DNA of 64,000 nucleotides from Progne subis subis (taxonomy: Eukaryota; Chordata; Aves; Passeriformes; Hirundinidae), in assembly GCA_022316685.1 (NCBI GenBank), contig JAKJHU010000365.1, forward strand, positions 124,001-188,000, written 5' to 3'. The notes beneath the pieces were generated by a model that saw only the letters and a program-made list of their open reading frames with translations, searched no databases and was not told where the DNA came from. This document shows positions 35,291-47,932 of the stretch, in pieces. Made by a program: the position numbers and the translations under genes. Each line of letters starts with the position of its first letter. Position 1 is the stretch's first letter.

Positions 35291-36149
35291 TGGGACTGGG
35301 CGAGAAAATTCACATCTCCAGAGGTTTCTGTCCCCAAAGGAGACAGAGGAGTCCTGTAAAAGTGACTTTATTCCTGAACAAAGGGAGAGGCCATGCGGCA
35401 TTTGCCATGGGGTCTCTTTGATCGTTGTAGTACGCAGCCTCCTTTTTATCCAGATTTTGCGTCCTGCAACCCCCTTCTCCCTTTGCCCAGTGGCGAAGGT
35501 ACTTGGAAAGTTGAGACTTCCCGATCTGCCTACTGCGTGTCCTCGTTAATATGCACTCCCCCTTTTGTATAACATCCGATATTCATATCTCTGTTCAGTC
35601 TTTGTTCTTCTTCTCGATGTTCAGGAATTTAGCAGGATCTTGGCTGAGCAGCAGTCCGTGTCAATGAGTAACATTTTCTGAAACTGATGGTTTCTCCTAT
35701 TACTTTATTTCCAAGTCCCCGGCTCTATCTCCAAGCAGATTCACTGTTTGACTGTGTTTTTCTTCCTGGGTCCTGTTTGGATTTGGGATTCTTCTCAGTG
35801 ACCTCCTTCCCTGTCCTTTTGGAGCCGTTTGTGGCTCAGGAGGCCTGGCTGCCAGCTGCATCCCCTTGCTCCCGTGCTGAATGAGGTGCACTCAGCAAGG
35901 TGTCTGTGCATGGTCAAAAGATGTGAGTTGCTGTAGCACAGAAAAGGAGAAAGAGCATTCGTTTAACCCATGGTGTGCCAGGGAACCACGAACCCGTGTC
36001 CCATTCCCATCCTTTCCACGTTTGGAGCAATACATGAGCTGCTTTCTCACTTCCTTTGTTATCTGTTTCACCACTTTTTGGTTGTTGTCTATTTGCCAAC
36101 AGGATCTCGGGTCATTTAATTTTCCACACTGTGCTCCTCCTTCTGCTAA

Positions 36150-36789
36150 TAGATAATCTGATCACATCCCATGGTGAAATGTCTCGTTCATCATTTGAGT
36201 GGATTGATCGGCCAGACTCAGGAGCTGGATCTGTCTGGTTGGTTATTATTTCGAGGATATCTTGTCATCTAATTATGGCATTGAAATGATAAATGGGTTC
36301 TCTGGCCCCTGATATGAATTCATTCGAGTTCCCAGGGGCTGCTCCATGGTGTTGTAGGATTTGTTCTGGTGGCCGTTCGTCTTTTCCCCATATTTGGTTG
36401 CTCCCTCCAGCCTGGGCTGCATCAATTGATCTCTTTTCTCTAATTAAATCATCACATACTTGGATTTCCAACTGATTTCTCTGAACCTGTGGCAGCAAGA
36501 ACACCCCAGTGCTCTCATGCTCCCGATGTGACCTAGACAGTGACAGCACATGTTGGAGTGGGGAGAGGGATGATTCCCCCCCAGTTCTTTTGGTGAAGTT
36601 TTCACAGCATTCTCCATTTGCTGTTTTCCTTTGCAGCTGCCCCAGTTTCTGTTGCAGAGTCAGATATCCTGTGTGGGCTCTGCCTTTGGCTGTGCAAATT
36701 CCATCTGAGCAAGCAGGCAGAGCTTGGGGTGAGGGGCAGAGGGAATCAGCCCAATTCCTGCCCCAGGCAAGAAGAGGCATTGTCCACAC
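36150..36789 (-). pseudogene. env: ERV-a env remnant (right copy)
   Basis: A 174-codon open frame (36789-36265) carries the same Env-like text as the L and M copies and keeps AREPIYHFNAIIR in frame before a stop (TGA where the left copy has TGG). It continues in DILEIITNQ text. Confidence 0.5.
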
Positions 36790-36992
36790 TTTTCCCCAGC
36801 AGTGTTAATTTACATTTCTAAAGCTCCTCTCCTGGCTGCCTGGAGCCAAGCTTCTCTTCCAGAGCAGCCATTGAATGATTCACATGTGGTCCCCCCACAA
36901 TATTTTTTTTCTTTTTATTTTGTTCTTAACCATATTATATTACCTGTTTATGCCTTAATGAATCACCTTTAAAGCTCTTCTAGTTTTGCAGA

Positions 36993-37202
36993 ATGCAAGC
37001 TAAAGGTGAACCTGGAAAGATCCGTACCAAAATTTTGCCATCATTAAGAGCCACACACAAACATACACAAAAATATTCCAAACCAATCAAATTTTTTCTA
37101 CTGCTTCTCCGAGGACTGAAAATTGATTCTCACACCCCTGACCCAAACCTAACTGACAATATAAAAGTAGGCTTATTACGAAAAATTATTCTAATGGTGT
37201 AA
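36993..37202 (+). other. Small conserved ORF, unrecognised (right copy)
   Basis: A 69-codon ATG-to-stop frame equivalent to 5563-5354, antisense to ERV-a. The two versions differ at about a dozen residues yet both stay open, and the middle unit lacks this segment. No family recognised. Confidence 0.25.
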
Positions 37203-38089
37203 TCTTTTCACTGAAACTGTGGGAAAAACCCAAAAACTCCAAAAATATCTTTTGTGTTTAAGAGTCAAGGCATTACTTGATTCTGGCCATGGTATGCAAC
37301 AGAAATCATTTCATCCACACATAGCCCGAGTGTGCAGAGAAAATCATTCCACAATACGTGAGTTTTACTAGATTTTTCCTAAACTTTAAACAGTCTGAAC
37401 CCATAAAAATGCACTGGTTTCATGTTCCTTGCTTCCTAGTTGTGAAGTTCATAGTATTTGGTTTCCAATTGGGGTTGGATTTCTTTGTCTGTGATGTTAA
37501 TTAGGTCTGCACTCCTGGATTTCCTTATCAGCCTTTTCCAGACCAGGTGTCTCCAACTATTCCAGGGGCAGGGTCTGGGGCAGATGTTCCTTGGTGTTTG
37601 CTGATGGGCTTTGATGTTGTGTTGATGGTCGTTATCTTTGTGGGTATCTTTTGTGCTCTTCCCAGTCTGTTGAGATGTTAAACTCATCACTGTTGAGTGG
37701 TGTAAGATCCCTTAAAATGAAACCTTTAAAATTCCTTTTCCCAGGGCAAAGGCAAATCAAGCCTGAGTAGAGAAATAAAAGAAGAAATAATTTTCAAGTT
37801 GGAATATTTTCCAGCAGTTTAATGGCAGCCAGCCCAGTGTGTGAGTGTGCTTGAGCCCCAGAGTGGAATTGTCCCGTTGTGTTCCCCAGCAGCTGTGGCG
37901 AGTGCAGGCACAGAAAGCCCTGAAGCTGCAGCAGTGGCAGCAAGGATTGGCCCGCAGTGGCTGGAGATGCCAAAGGAGGGTGCCCAGGCAGACTATTGCA
38001 GCAGAGGATGTGTGGGCAGGCACAGGGGCTTCCCCTGCTGTGGAGCCCTGGCTGCTGCTGCCTTGCCTTCAGTGCAGGCTCAGTCGTGG

Positions 38090-40290
38090 CCTCCCATCCT
38101 CCTCCTGCAGCCGGGACGTCCAAATCTCCGGGGCTTCCGAGACCTTGAGCCGAGGGTGAGGGGTCCCCCCGTGTTGAGCTGTGCTGGGGCTGTTTCTGTG
38201 CTCAGGGACACTTGGAATGGGCCACGCCACTTGGCCCCCAGTGCTGCTTCTTCCCAGTCCTTGGGCAGGACCCGATGTCCTGGTTGGATGTTGTGAACAG
38301 CAAAGTGCCAAGGCAGGGTCTGTGCCAGCCGAGCTTCCTGTGGGAGAGATTTCAGCAGAGACAGGATTCTGGCCACAGACTGCTTTAAATACACATCCCT
38401 TATGTCCACTACCCGACTTGGTGGAGAATTAGCAAGGTAAGGAATTCCAAAGCTCAGTTACTGGGGAGATAATTGCATATCTGCCCTGGATCTGGCTCCT
38501 GTTCCTGCTAAAGTCAATGGCAAAAGTGGTTCCCATGGTGTCTTGGTTTCTATCACCAGCTTCCAAAGGTGTTTCTTCATTTCCCCATTCATTCTTCCTA
38601 CCTGACCTGAGTTATGGGGTTGCCAGGGGTTGTGGAGGTCCCATTGTATTCCTAAAGCTGCCATAAGGCCCTGGAGGATCTTTTGTGGAAAATGAGTTCC
38701 CCATCTGAATCTATTGCTTCCACAATCCCTTCTCTTGGAATGATTTATTTTAGAATTACCTTACTAAGTGATGCAGTGATTAGTGAAGAAGTCAGAATTG
38801 CTTTTGGCACCCTGTTAGGTGACATGGTGTTAGCAGAAGAGATTTGAGCCTTCCTGCTCAGGGCATTTCAGTGCCAGGCTCTCACAAGCACACACAGCTC
38901 TGCTGGTTGAGCTGACCGTGTGGGCAGTAACCTGAGCTTTGTCTAATTCCCTTTCCTAAATAACAGCCTGTCTTGTAACTCTTTTCCCTTCTCCTGCCCT
39001 TGAAGACCCATCCATAACCAGATTTTCTCCCTCAGGCCAGGGAATGTCTCCTAAATCTCTCCTAGGCTGGGTCTGGAGCTCTGTCACTTGAATGCAGTCC
39101 TGGGTTTCTTGCCAGCCCCTGTCCAGGCTGTTGAAACAGGAGGCTGGGTTAAACCCTTCCCCTGTCCTCAGTTCTGCATCCTCCTGTGCCACTGAACAAG
39201 TTTCATACTGCAATAACCGAGCACGGCTCTTTTGGTTATCAAAGCTTGAACTTGATGCCAGACTTGAACAACAGGAGCTCCTTGTGCTGTCAGTGTTCAG
39301 GCCTCAGGTCCCCTTAGAGCTGTGGCTGCACAATTGTGCAGACAATGAGGGGGCCACTCTGGCCTGTGGGTTAAATATTGTAGCACAAGGATTCCTTTGG
39401 CATGGCCCTGTTTAACATTCACATACAATTCCAATTCCTTTTCTGAGTCTGGAAGAGCCATGGCTGGGGCAGCAATCAGTTTGGGTTTTTTTAATTTTCT
39501 CAAGTTTAGTTCTCTTTCTCATGTCCCTGCCATAACATTGAGGCTGTCTGGGGTTAGAAAGTCATACAATGTTCTGGCTAGAAGAGAGAATCCTCAATCC
39601 ATGTCCTGCCATTTCCTATTAATCCTCAGAGTTGTCTCCGCTCCTTTTTATCCCTGTGTAACGTTACTTCTGAGATTCCCCTGACCCTTTCTGGGTCAAT
39701 ACACTACAAACCTTCTGTCAGAATATGTGTCAAGTATTTAACCTTTTTCTCTACCATCTGTGGATTTTTTTTTTTTTTTTTTAATATTGAAAGATGCTTT
39801 TTAGCCTGAAAATGGAGCCATTTCACAGAGGCTTCTTCTACCACTTCTTCTTATCCTCCTTACTGGAGCAAGTCATTCACATCCTGCCTTAACCCCATCC
39901 CTGGGGTGAGGTAAATTTTCCCTTCTAACCCTTGTTCCCAGTCAAAGGCCAACTCCTGTTCAGCATCCTGTGTAAGTGGGCATCCCCAGAAAGCATCTTT
40001 TCCATCAAGTGCTGAATGGTAGCAGTGTGAGGAGGGAACCTGGTTGCAGATGGTGTAAGGATCTGAGACTGTGGGGTGCCTCGGTTTAATAATCTCATTT
40101 CTTATTCTTAGGTCCTGCAGCATTCTATAGATTCCATCTGGTTTCTTGATTGGCAGCATTGGAGCATTCCAGGGAGAGATGCCAGGCTCCAAAAGCCCTG
40201 CCTTTAAGAGGGGCTCAATGCCAGGCTGTGAGCCCTTCCTTCCCTCCCTTGGAATAGGGTATTGCTTTTAGACACCACTTGTCCTGGTTG
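38090..40290 (-). pseudogene. pol: ERV-a pol remnant: RT, RNase H, integrase (right copy)
   Basis: RT text at 40192-39860 ends with QDVNDLLQ, where the second catalytic Asp pair reads ND, a further loss relative to the left copy. The connection region is at 39503-39297, RNase H (MDGSS) near 39010, integrase core at 38700-38560 and C-terminal domain at 38409-38090. A poly(T) run at 39768-39782 marks local decay. The shared deletion between RNase H and the integrase core is present. Confidence 0.85.
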
Positions 40291-40361
40291 CTTGAGAGTA
40301 ATTTGGAGAGGCTGGGTGTCTGATTTTCCCTATTTCCCTGGGGCTGCCCACACTCCTGGGT

Positions 40362-41173
40362 TCACTTCAGCATCGGCCTTGTCAGACATTTGACACAAAG
40401 GTACCCCAGAACTAGCAATGGCAATGCCTCTGCCAGGTGCTTGTGGCCGAGCCCGTCCCCTGGGTGCTGGGGCCCCCTTGGGCCCTGGGGTTCATCCCTC
40501 AGGGGCTGTAGAAACTCTGCCATGGCCTTTGGCTTCACCTTGGCCTTTTCCTCACCCCTTCTTGCATTCACCTGCTGTGCCTTTGTGACCAACTGCTGCA
40601 GGGGCTTCTTGTGCCACTGCTGCAGCCCCCTGAGTGCCTGTGGGTGCTCATCCTGTGAGCTGCTGAGCTCTGTGCAAGGGCATTCCTTTCTGCAGTGACC
40701 CAAACAAAATCCTTCAAAGATGATCTTGATCCTTGCATGAATAACGCACATTTCCCAGGTGTTCCTTCCTGCTCCTGGTCCTTGTGCTCGCCCTGCCCTC
40801 CCCAGCCCGTATCGCAGAGGCGGTGCCTGTCCTGCCGCAGTGTCCAAAGGCGGCTCCCCCGGCGGGCAGGGCCGGCAGCTCCACGGGGCCGGGCAGCGGC
40901 CGGGGCGTCCCGCAGCCTCCTGGGGGCCGGGGGCCACTGCCGGCCCTGCCCGGGGGTGGTGGGGTCAGGCAGCGCCCGGCGCTGAGCCCCGGCTGCCCCA
41001 CAGCCCCGGCCCGGCCCCGCAGCTCCCCACAGGCCCCCAGCCCGTGCTCCCGGTGCCGCACCTCTGCGCCCGCTCCTGCTGCTCCCCAGCACAGAGAAAC
41101 CCCCTGAAATCCTGACCTCCTTGTTTCCCTGTCCTGGAAACCAGGGATACAAAGGATCTGGCTCAGCTGGCAA
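40362..41173 (-). other. GC-rich block at the gag position of ERV-a (right)
   Basis: Inverted equivalent of 1-783, with the same CpG-dense core (40790-41100). It reads as a 201-codon open frame on the minus strand from 41173 with no recognised domain. Confidence 0.35.
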
Positions 41174-41795
41174 ATTTAGAGCAGAAGACCCTGATGAAAA
41201 ACATCCCAGTCCTCAGTATTTTTCTCTTCTTCCTCTTTTCCATCATCCTTTTTCCTACCACAGAGATTCCTCCTGCTGCTTCTTGCCTTAACCGTATTCC
41301 TGCACACTCACCTTCGCCCTAACCCTTCCCAGCACACCAACACCATCCATCCCCCAGTTGTCTAAATCCTTTCTTGACTTCCTTTACTGCCCCTCTGGGT
41401 GTCCATGTCCTTAAATTACCTCTGAGAGAATGTGCAAACTGCCTCAGCATTCTCCCAAGGGACCCTTCAGAGATATTTTGGGATCATCATCCCTTTGGCC
41501 AGGACGCTCTCCTGGCTTTCCCTTTTCCACCCTGCATGTGTTCCCTGCCATGTTTGCTCCCTGAAGATGCCAGTGTCCTCACTGATGAGATGTTCAGTGC
41601 TCTCTCCCTGGTGACTCTTCACAGCCCCCCTGATCTGTCACTCGTCTGTCTCCTGGACACTCTCGGGTACCCAATCAATCCCCGGTGCCGCCGCCACCCA
41701 AGGGAGCCCATCACCCAAACTGGGTGAGGCACCTTCAGCTCCACTCACTGCCCACTGTCCCAGACGGTGGAAGGAATTCCAGAGGAGCCCCAAGG
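41174..41795. other. ERV-a leader / 5' gag region, nothing recognisable
   Basis: Sits between the 5' LTR and the GC-rich block. It is pyrimidine-rich on the plus strand. Open frames such as 41374-41727 have no recognised content. Only the possible Pro-type primer site next to the LTR stands out. Confidence 0.4.
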
Positions 41796-42320
41796 TGTGT
41801 GGGAAACTTGACATCACCAGAGGTTTGTGTCCACAAAGAAGACAGAGGAGTCCTGTAAAAGTAATTTCATTCATAAAAAAATGGAGAGACCTTTGAACAT
41901 TTCTTGAACATGGGGTCTCTCCTGTTGTTGGAGGATGCAGCCTCTTTCTCTTCCTAAATTTCCCAGCTACATCACCCTCTCCCTTTCTGCAATGGCTGAA
42001 GTATTTAAGAGGTACAGACTTCCGAATCCCCCTACGACATATCCCCCTTAATATGCACCCCACTTCTGCACAGGTAATGATATTCACAGCTCTGTGAAGT
42101 CTTTATTCTTCTTCTGGAAGTTCATGAATTAATCAGGCCCTTGGCTGAGCAGCAGTCTGTGTGGTCAGTTCATAACATTTTCTGGAGCTGATGGCTTCTT
42201 CTGTGCCTTCCTTATGTCCAAGTGCCTGGCCCTATCCCCAAGCAGCTTGACAGCGTGTGTTTGTAAAGACACTTTGCTCTTCTTCCTTTCCTGGGGGTGC
42301 CCCGTTTGTGGGACATTCCC
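41796..42320 (-). repeat. ERV-a 5' LTR (right copy)
   Basis: Matches the 3' LTR at 35297-35880 through the R-U5 core (minus-strand sense CAGGACTCCTCTGTCTTC) and U3 (GCTGAGCAGCAGTC block on the plus strand). The AATAAA of the 3' LTR is changed to AATGAAAT here. The outer edge is approximate. Confidence 0.65.
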
Positions 42321-42324
42321 CCTA

Positions 42325-42790
42325 GAGCATGGGGCACCGCCGTGAGGGGAATTTGGGGAGGTGGGAGGGGGGAGCGCCAAGGCCGGGCCCCCCCGCGCTG
42401 TCCTGGCGGGAGCGGCTGCAGCGGGGACCGAGTGCGGGCGGGAGCGGCCGAGAGCCCAGCGCTGCCCCAGCCCGACCTGCCCCAGCTCCATCGCTGCCCC
42501 TGCGGTGGGATGCTGTGGGTTTGGGGGGAAGAGGGAGCCGGCAGTGGGTGCTGGGCCTGGGGCAGGAGGAGAAGGGAAGGAGAAGCAGGGTTGAAGAACA
42601 AAATGTTGATGCACATGGGAGGAGAAGGTGGGATTGTGCAGGAGAAGGAGGAATAGTGGGAGGAAGAGGAGTGTGAGGAAGAGTAGGAACACAGGAGTGT
42701 GAGGAGCAGGAAGAGGAGGCAGCACAAGGTTCCAGCCCTCCCTGTATCTGCAGCCTCCCCCCAGCCCCAGGAGTGTTTCCCTCCCCACAT
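42325..42790. promoter_or_regulatory. GC-rich block upstream of the ZNF-2 exon
   Basis: Near-identical to 21096-21570. Strong conservation of a noncoding CpG-rich block at a fixed distance from both ZNF exons suggests a regulatory or untranslated role, but recent duplication alone also explains it. Confidence 0.4.
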
Positions 42791-43084
42791 GCAGCAGGTG
42801 ACCGGAGAGGGGAATCCATGATTTTGATGGGAGTGAATCTTGGTGTTTCTGAGCTTGATTGAGCTAAATGTTGATGCTTTGGGTTTTTGCAAGGGGCTGA
42901 ATCTTTTAGAAGAGGTTTTGGCTGAGTCTTGATATTTGGAGGACTTTAGGGATGAATCTTCTTTTGGAGGTTCTTACAGACCAGTGTGGCAATTCTTAGA
43001 TCGCCAATGAGTTCCTGAGATGAACTTGTGCAAGGAAGAACCCCCAGCCTAAGGCGCTCTCCTCTTGTTTTCTCCCCAAATCAG

Positions 43085-44188
43085 GATTTTTCATTCCCAA
43101 GGAGTGGCCGGATGGAGGAGGAGGAAAAGCCCCGGAGATGCCGCACGAGGAGGGGCTGCAAACCCATCGCAGGGATCTGCGAGGAGCAAAGACCCCCCCT
43201 GTGCCAGGAGGGCGGCCGGAGATCCAGCCAGAGCTCCGAGCTGGTGGAGAAGCCTCATGGAGGGGAGAAGCCCCACAAGTGCTTGGAATGTGGGAAGGGT
43301 TTCAGCTGGAGCTCCAATCTGATCCAGCACCAGGTGATTCACACTGGGGAACGGCCCTATGAGTGTGGGGAGTGTGGGAAGAGCTTCAGCCACAGATCCA
43401 GTCTGATCCATCACAAGAGGATCCACACTGGGGAACGGCCCTATGAGTGTGGGGAATGTGGGAAGAGCTTCAGCCAGAGCTCCCACCTGATCCAGCACAA
43501 GAGGATCCACACTGGGGAAAAGCCCTATGAGTGTGGGGAGTGTGGGAAGAGCTTCAGGTCTAGCTCCAGCCTTAGGAAACACCAGGCAATCCACACTGGG
43601 GAGAAGCCCCACAAGTGCTTGGAATGTGGGCAGGGTTTCAGCCGGAGATCCCACCTGATCCGGCACCAGGTGATCCACACTGGGGAACGGCCCTATGAGT
43701 GTGGGGAGTGTGGGATGAGCTTCAGCCGGAGCTCCAATCTGATCCGGCACAAGAGGATCCACACTGGGGAAAAGCCCTACGAGTGTGGGGAGTGTGGGAA
43801 GAACTTCAGAGACAGCTCCAGTTTGATGCAGCACCAGGTGATCCACACTGGGGAAAGGCTCTACACCTGCTTGCAATGTGGGAAGGGCTTTGGATCAAGC
43901 TCCAACTTGAGGAATCATCAGCGCTTCCACACCGGGGAGAGGCCCTACGAGTGCCCTGAGTGTGGGAAGAGGTTTCACACCAGCTCTGATCTCCTCGTGC
44001 ATCAGCGGATTCACAGAGAGGAGAGGCCCTTCCGCTGCCCCGACTGCGGGAAGGGCTTCAAGCACAACTCTGCTCTCACTGTCCACCGGCGCATCCACAC
44101 TGGGGAGAGGCCCTACGAGTGTCCTGAGTGTGGGAAGAGCTTCTCCAGGGGCTCTCACTTGACCCGACACCAACAGAGGCACCGCTAA
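43085..44188 (+). CDS. ZNF-2: C2H2 zinc-finger protein, 11 fingers, terminal exon
   Basis: A paralogue of ZNF-1 in unit R. The acceptor CAG ends at 43084; the first in-frame ATG is 43112, giving about 358 residues to TAA at 44186-44188. The N-terminal spacer is as in ZNF-1, followed by eleven complete C2H2 fingers with TGE(R/K)P linkers (one TEERP-like variant is REERP). Helix residues (-1,2,3,6): WSNQ, HSSH, QSHQ, SSSK, RSHR, RSNR, DSSQ, SSNN, TSDV, HSAV, RSHR. All zinc ligands are present. Compared with ZNF-1 it has two extra fingers and only the penultimate finger keeps an identical helix set. Polyadenylation signal at 44799. Likely nuclear DNA-binding; target unknown. Confidence 0.87.
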   Translation, partial: DFSFPRSGRMEEEEKPRRCRTRRGCKPIAGICEEQRPPLCQEGGRRSSQSSELVEKPHGGEKPHKCLECGKGFSWSSNLIQHQVIHTGERPYECGECGKSFSHRSSLIHHKRIHTGERPYECGECGKSFSQSSHLIQHKRIHTGEKPYECGECGKSFRSSSSLRKHQAIHTGEKPHKCLECGQGFSRRSHLIRHQVIHTGERPYECGECGMSFSRSSNLIRHKRIHTGEKPYECGECGKNFRDSSSLMQHQVIHTGERLYTCLQCGKGFGSSSNLRNHQRFHTGERPYECPECGKRFHTSSDLLVHQRIHREERPFRCPDCGKGFKHNSALTVHRRIHTGERPYECPECGKSFSRGSHLTRHQQRHR

Positions 44189-44798
44189 GGGAAGCGCTGC
44201 GAGTGCCCCGAGAGCGGGAAGAGCTTCGTGCGCTGCTCCAGCTCCATCCCCCGTGGGAGGATCGGCCTTGGATGATCCCCAGTGACCCCCGTTGGGCAGA
44301 GCCCTGCTGATCCGTGGTCCTGCTGATCCATGTTGGGAGGACACCTGGCTGGGATGCTCCACATCTTCCTGACTCTCTGTGCGCACCTGGATGAAAACAG
44401 GGGCAGGAACATCCATTGGGACACAGACTGACATTGGGAGTGCCTTGGGAAGAGCAGATTTGTAGACTTTCAACCCCAGAAAATCTTTTGCGTTCAATCC
44501 TATCATCTGCTGGCATCAAGGAATACTGGATGGTCTTGGAGATCTTTTCCAATCTCAGGGATTCCACAATTTTCATTTCCTATTGCCCAAGTGTGTCTTG
44601 CTCAGCCAAATAGTGAAGATCAAGTGCAGGAACCAAGATTTTGGAGACAGTGGGGTGGAAACCCCTCCAAAAAAGGTTCTTCCCTCCCAGCCAGGCACAT
44701 GGATCCTCAGCTGGCACCGACGCAGAAATCCTTTTTGTTTGACCTTGATTTGTTTTTCATTTCTCTTCATCACTTTAAATGTCCAACATTGTGGTAAA

Positions 44799-44804
44799 AA
44801 TAAA
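44799..44804 (+). terminator. Polyadenylation signal, ZNF-2
   Basis: AATAAA at the position equivalent to that of ZNF-1. Confidence 0.55.
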
Positions 44805-44814
44805 GAGATTGAAC

Positions 44815-45060
44815 TGGGACATGGGTGAGGACATGGGGGGACATAGACATGGTGGGACACAGACATGGAGAGTGACATGGGGACACATGGACATGGCCAG
44901 GGATGTGGCCATTCATGGGGACATGAGGGGAAATGGGCACAGCTGGAGATGTGGGGGACAATGACAGGGATGGATTTGTGGTGGGGAGACAGCCATGGGT
45001 GAGGACATGGTGGGACATGGCCAGTGACATGTGGGGACATGGCCATGGCCGGTGCCATGG
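44815..45060. repeat. GGACATGG minisatellite (unit R)
   Basis: Same array as 23455-23700, with a few base changes. The following 45060-46050 matches 23700-24690 and shows nothing coding apart from the class II 3' region on the minus strand. Confidence 0.7.
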
Positions 45061-46058
45061 GGGGAACTTGCAGGGGCTGTGGGGGATGCTGGGTTTGAGG
45101 GAGTTGAGGGTTCCTGGGAGGGACTTGGGGCTTGCTGAGGGCTTTGGGGAGCCCAGAGCTGGGAGACTCTGGCAGAGGTTGTGGGGCAGCTGCTCAAGGA
45201 CCCCCTGAGCTGGACCCCCAGGTGGGCATTGGGCTCCTGGAAGGGAATGAAGGTCCTTGTCCCCAGGAGGGAAATCCCAGCAGCCCCAGGGTATTGGGGG
45301 CAGCTGAGAGGCCACAACAAGGAGGGGAAAGCCAAACAGAGCTGTCCCCCTCCAGAACTGCACCCCAAAATTCCCAAACTTGGGGACTTATCCCAGGAAA
45401 AAGCTGTCAGGAGGTGCCTGAATTGAGGGAAAGGGGGATGGGACCTCAGACTGAGCAGGAGGGGCCTGGAACCTCCAAAACCAAGCATGATGGACAGGGC
45501 TGGTGGATTGGGGAGCAGAGGGGAAAGGGTGGAAGAGCAGGGAAGAAGAGGGGGCTAGAACCCCCAAATTGCTTTGGGAAGGGTCCCACTCCTCCTCCTT
45601 TCTAATCCCCAAGATGGTGGTGGGGCAGCGCTGGACTCTGGGCCTGGCTTGGGCACCCTCCATGTGCCCCCTCCCCAAATTCCCCTGGCAGCTTCAGGGC
45701 GCCCAGGCGCCTTTTGGTGTTGGCTAGGTGCTGTGCTGGGGTTCAGGTGCCTCCCAAGGAGTCCCCAGAGCGGGGTGACACAGGGGGGACACACGGGGGT
45801 CCCCATTCCCGATCCATCCTGGGGCCCGTTCTGTCCCCTCCCCAATCATGGTCCCCCCAAGTCCCTCTCCACTGTCCCCAGTAAACAGGACTGGGGTGAA
45901 CTGGGAAGCTTTGTTGGGAACACTGGGAGCAGCTGTGTGGGGACAGAGTGACAGCAGGGGTGGGGGGACACACGATCCCCCCAAAATCATCTCGGGGACA
46001 GAGCAGGGGGTCCCGGCCAGGCCCGAGGCCACGGGGAGGGGCTGCGACCGCCGCCAGC

Positions 46059-47932
46059 TCAGGAGCTCTGTGGGCAGAGAAAAGGGGGTGACACCGGGCT
46101 GGGGGGCCCTGGGGGAGCACACACGTTCTGGGGGAGGGGGGACACGACCCCCGGGACCCCCCCTCACCTTCTTGTGCAGGTAGAAACTGAGCCCCAGCGC
46201 CCGGAAGACAAAGCCCAACACAAAGTCCCCGATCCCCATCAGCGTCTTGCTGCGGGCGGTGTCCAGCAGCATCTCTGGGTGTCTGCAGGGCTCAGGGCCC
46301 CCCAAAACCTTTCACAGACACCCCAAGCCCCTCCAAGCTCTCTCCCAGTCTCCCCCAGCCCACCCAGGATCCCCTGAAACCTCCTCCCAATCCCTTCGTG
46401 GCCTCCCCAGGACCCACCAAAGCCCCTCCTGTCCCTTTCAGGATCCCATAACCTCCTCAATTGCCCCCCACCTCCCCAGGACCCCCAAACCCTCTCCCAG
46501 TCCCTTCCCAGCCCCAGCAGAACTCACCAAGACTCCTCCCAGTCTCTTCCCAGCAGAACCAACCTCATCCCAATCCTTGCTTTCCAATCCCTGATCACAT
46601 TCCAGCCCCTCCAGGCTGACTCCAATCCCTCCCAGTTACACCCAGCACCCCCAAACTCCCTCCCAGTGCCCACCAGCACCCCCAGAACCCCATCCCACCC
46701 TCCCCAGCATCCTCCAAACTCCTCCTCAGCCCTTCCAGACACCCGAGCCCTCTCCTAGTTGAAACCAGGCTCTCTCCAGCTTCATCCCAGTTCCCCCCAG
46801 CATATCCCAGTGCCTCTCCCAGTTCCCCCCCAGTGCCTCCCCCGTGCCCCAGTGCCGGCTCAGGGGCTGCTCCAGGCTGACGTGCTCCACCTGGCAGCTG
46901 GAGGTGACCCCGCGCCGCGGGGAGGTTTCCAGCAGCACCAGGAGCTGCTGGCTCCAGTCTCCGTTGGGGACCACGGCGGTGCCACCCCGTGCCCCGAGAG
47001 CTGCTGCTGGCCCTGGAAGCAGCTCAGCTGGATGTGGGCAGGGCAGAAATCCATCCCGGAGCAGAGCAGGCGGCCGGGGCCGGGCTGGGAGCTGGAGGGC
47101 AGCAGCGAGATGGAAACGCTGGGGGTCACTGGGAGAGAGCGGGGACGGGTGGTGTGGCAGCGAGAGGGACTGGGAATGGATTGAGAAGGACTGGGATGGA
47201 CTGTGGTGACAGAAATGGGAGGAGATGAGGGGCACCGAGAGAGAGGGTGGAGCTCTGGGAATGAACTGGGAATGGACTGGGACTGGGCTGAGAGGAAGTG
47301 GGAGGGACTGGGAGGAACTGGGAATGAAGCGCGCGGCACTGGGAGGCCGAATGGAGCGCGGGGCACTCGGCGCTGCGGGTCTGCCTGGCAACAGATGAGT
47401 CATCACAGACACGCGCTCTCATTGGCTGAGCGGCGTCAGCTCCACGCACGGCCGGGATGGACACGCGGGGGAGAACTGGGAGAGACTGGGACGGACTGGG
47501 ATGGACTGGGAGAGCCACGGGTGTCTCGGAGAGGAGCAGGAGGCCCCGGGGATGGACACAAGGAGGGCTGAGGGCTCTGGGCTGATTCCCAGGCAGGTTT
47601 TGAGGCGCTCCAGGGTCATTGCCAGCGCAGGGCCCCACGGGACACGCTCTGCCCCACGCTCACCTCCGCGCTCCACGAGGAACGGGCTGGACAACTCGTA
47701 GTTGTGCCGGCACTGCCTGTCCGCCGCAGCCCGTCTGTACTCCCTGCATTGCGGGTCGCTGTTCCAGGACCTGGCAACTTCTCCCCACAGGAGGTGTCTC
47801 CCACCTACAGCCCCACATCGCTGCCCGAGGGCAGGAGCTGCTCCCGGCTGTCGCTGTTCCTGCCCACGAACCTCCCCCGCTCGGTGCCGTTCATGCAGTG
47901 CCAGCCGCACTTCAGCATCTCCTGGAACAGCC
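46059..47932 (-). pseudogene. MHC class II beta chain pseudogene, copy 2 (unit R)
   Basis: Exon 2 is 47932-47664, exon 3 47128-46848, exon 4 46282-46168, exon 5 46067-46059. It shares with copy 1 the TAG at 47807-47805, the 1-bp loss near 47778, the 1-bp loss near 46981, the GC after exon 3, and the missing exon 1. Private lesions: one base fewer at the start of exon 4 (115 versus 116 bp), and charged residues in the membrane span (GIGDFVLGFVFRALG), so it has decayed further. The beta-1 strand differs at GRNSDS versus DTNSDN. It lies tail-to-tail with ZNF-2. Homology to copy 1 ends just after intron 1 begins, near 48020. Confidence 0.9.
47150..47520. repeat. ACTGGGA-type minisatellite in class II intron 2 (copy 2)
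   Basis: Longer than in copy 1: about 90 bp extra (around 47180-47265) of GGGACTGGGAATGG-like repeats in intron 2. Confidence 0.6.

Larger units (their letters stand above)
35297..42320 (-). mobile_element. ERV-a, right copy, most complete
   Basis: Minus-strand gamma-like provirus: 5' LTR (41796 to about 42320), leader, GC-rich gag-position block, pol (40290-38090), interior, env remnant, 3' LTR (35297 to about 35880). Next to the 5' LTR, on the minus strand, TGGGGCTCCTCTGGAAT (about 41794-41776) resembles a decayed tRNA-Pro primer site. It lies antisense within the inferred ZNF-2 intron. All frames are broken. Confidence 0.75.
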
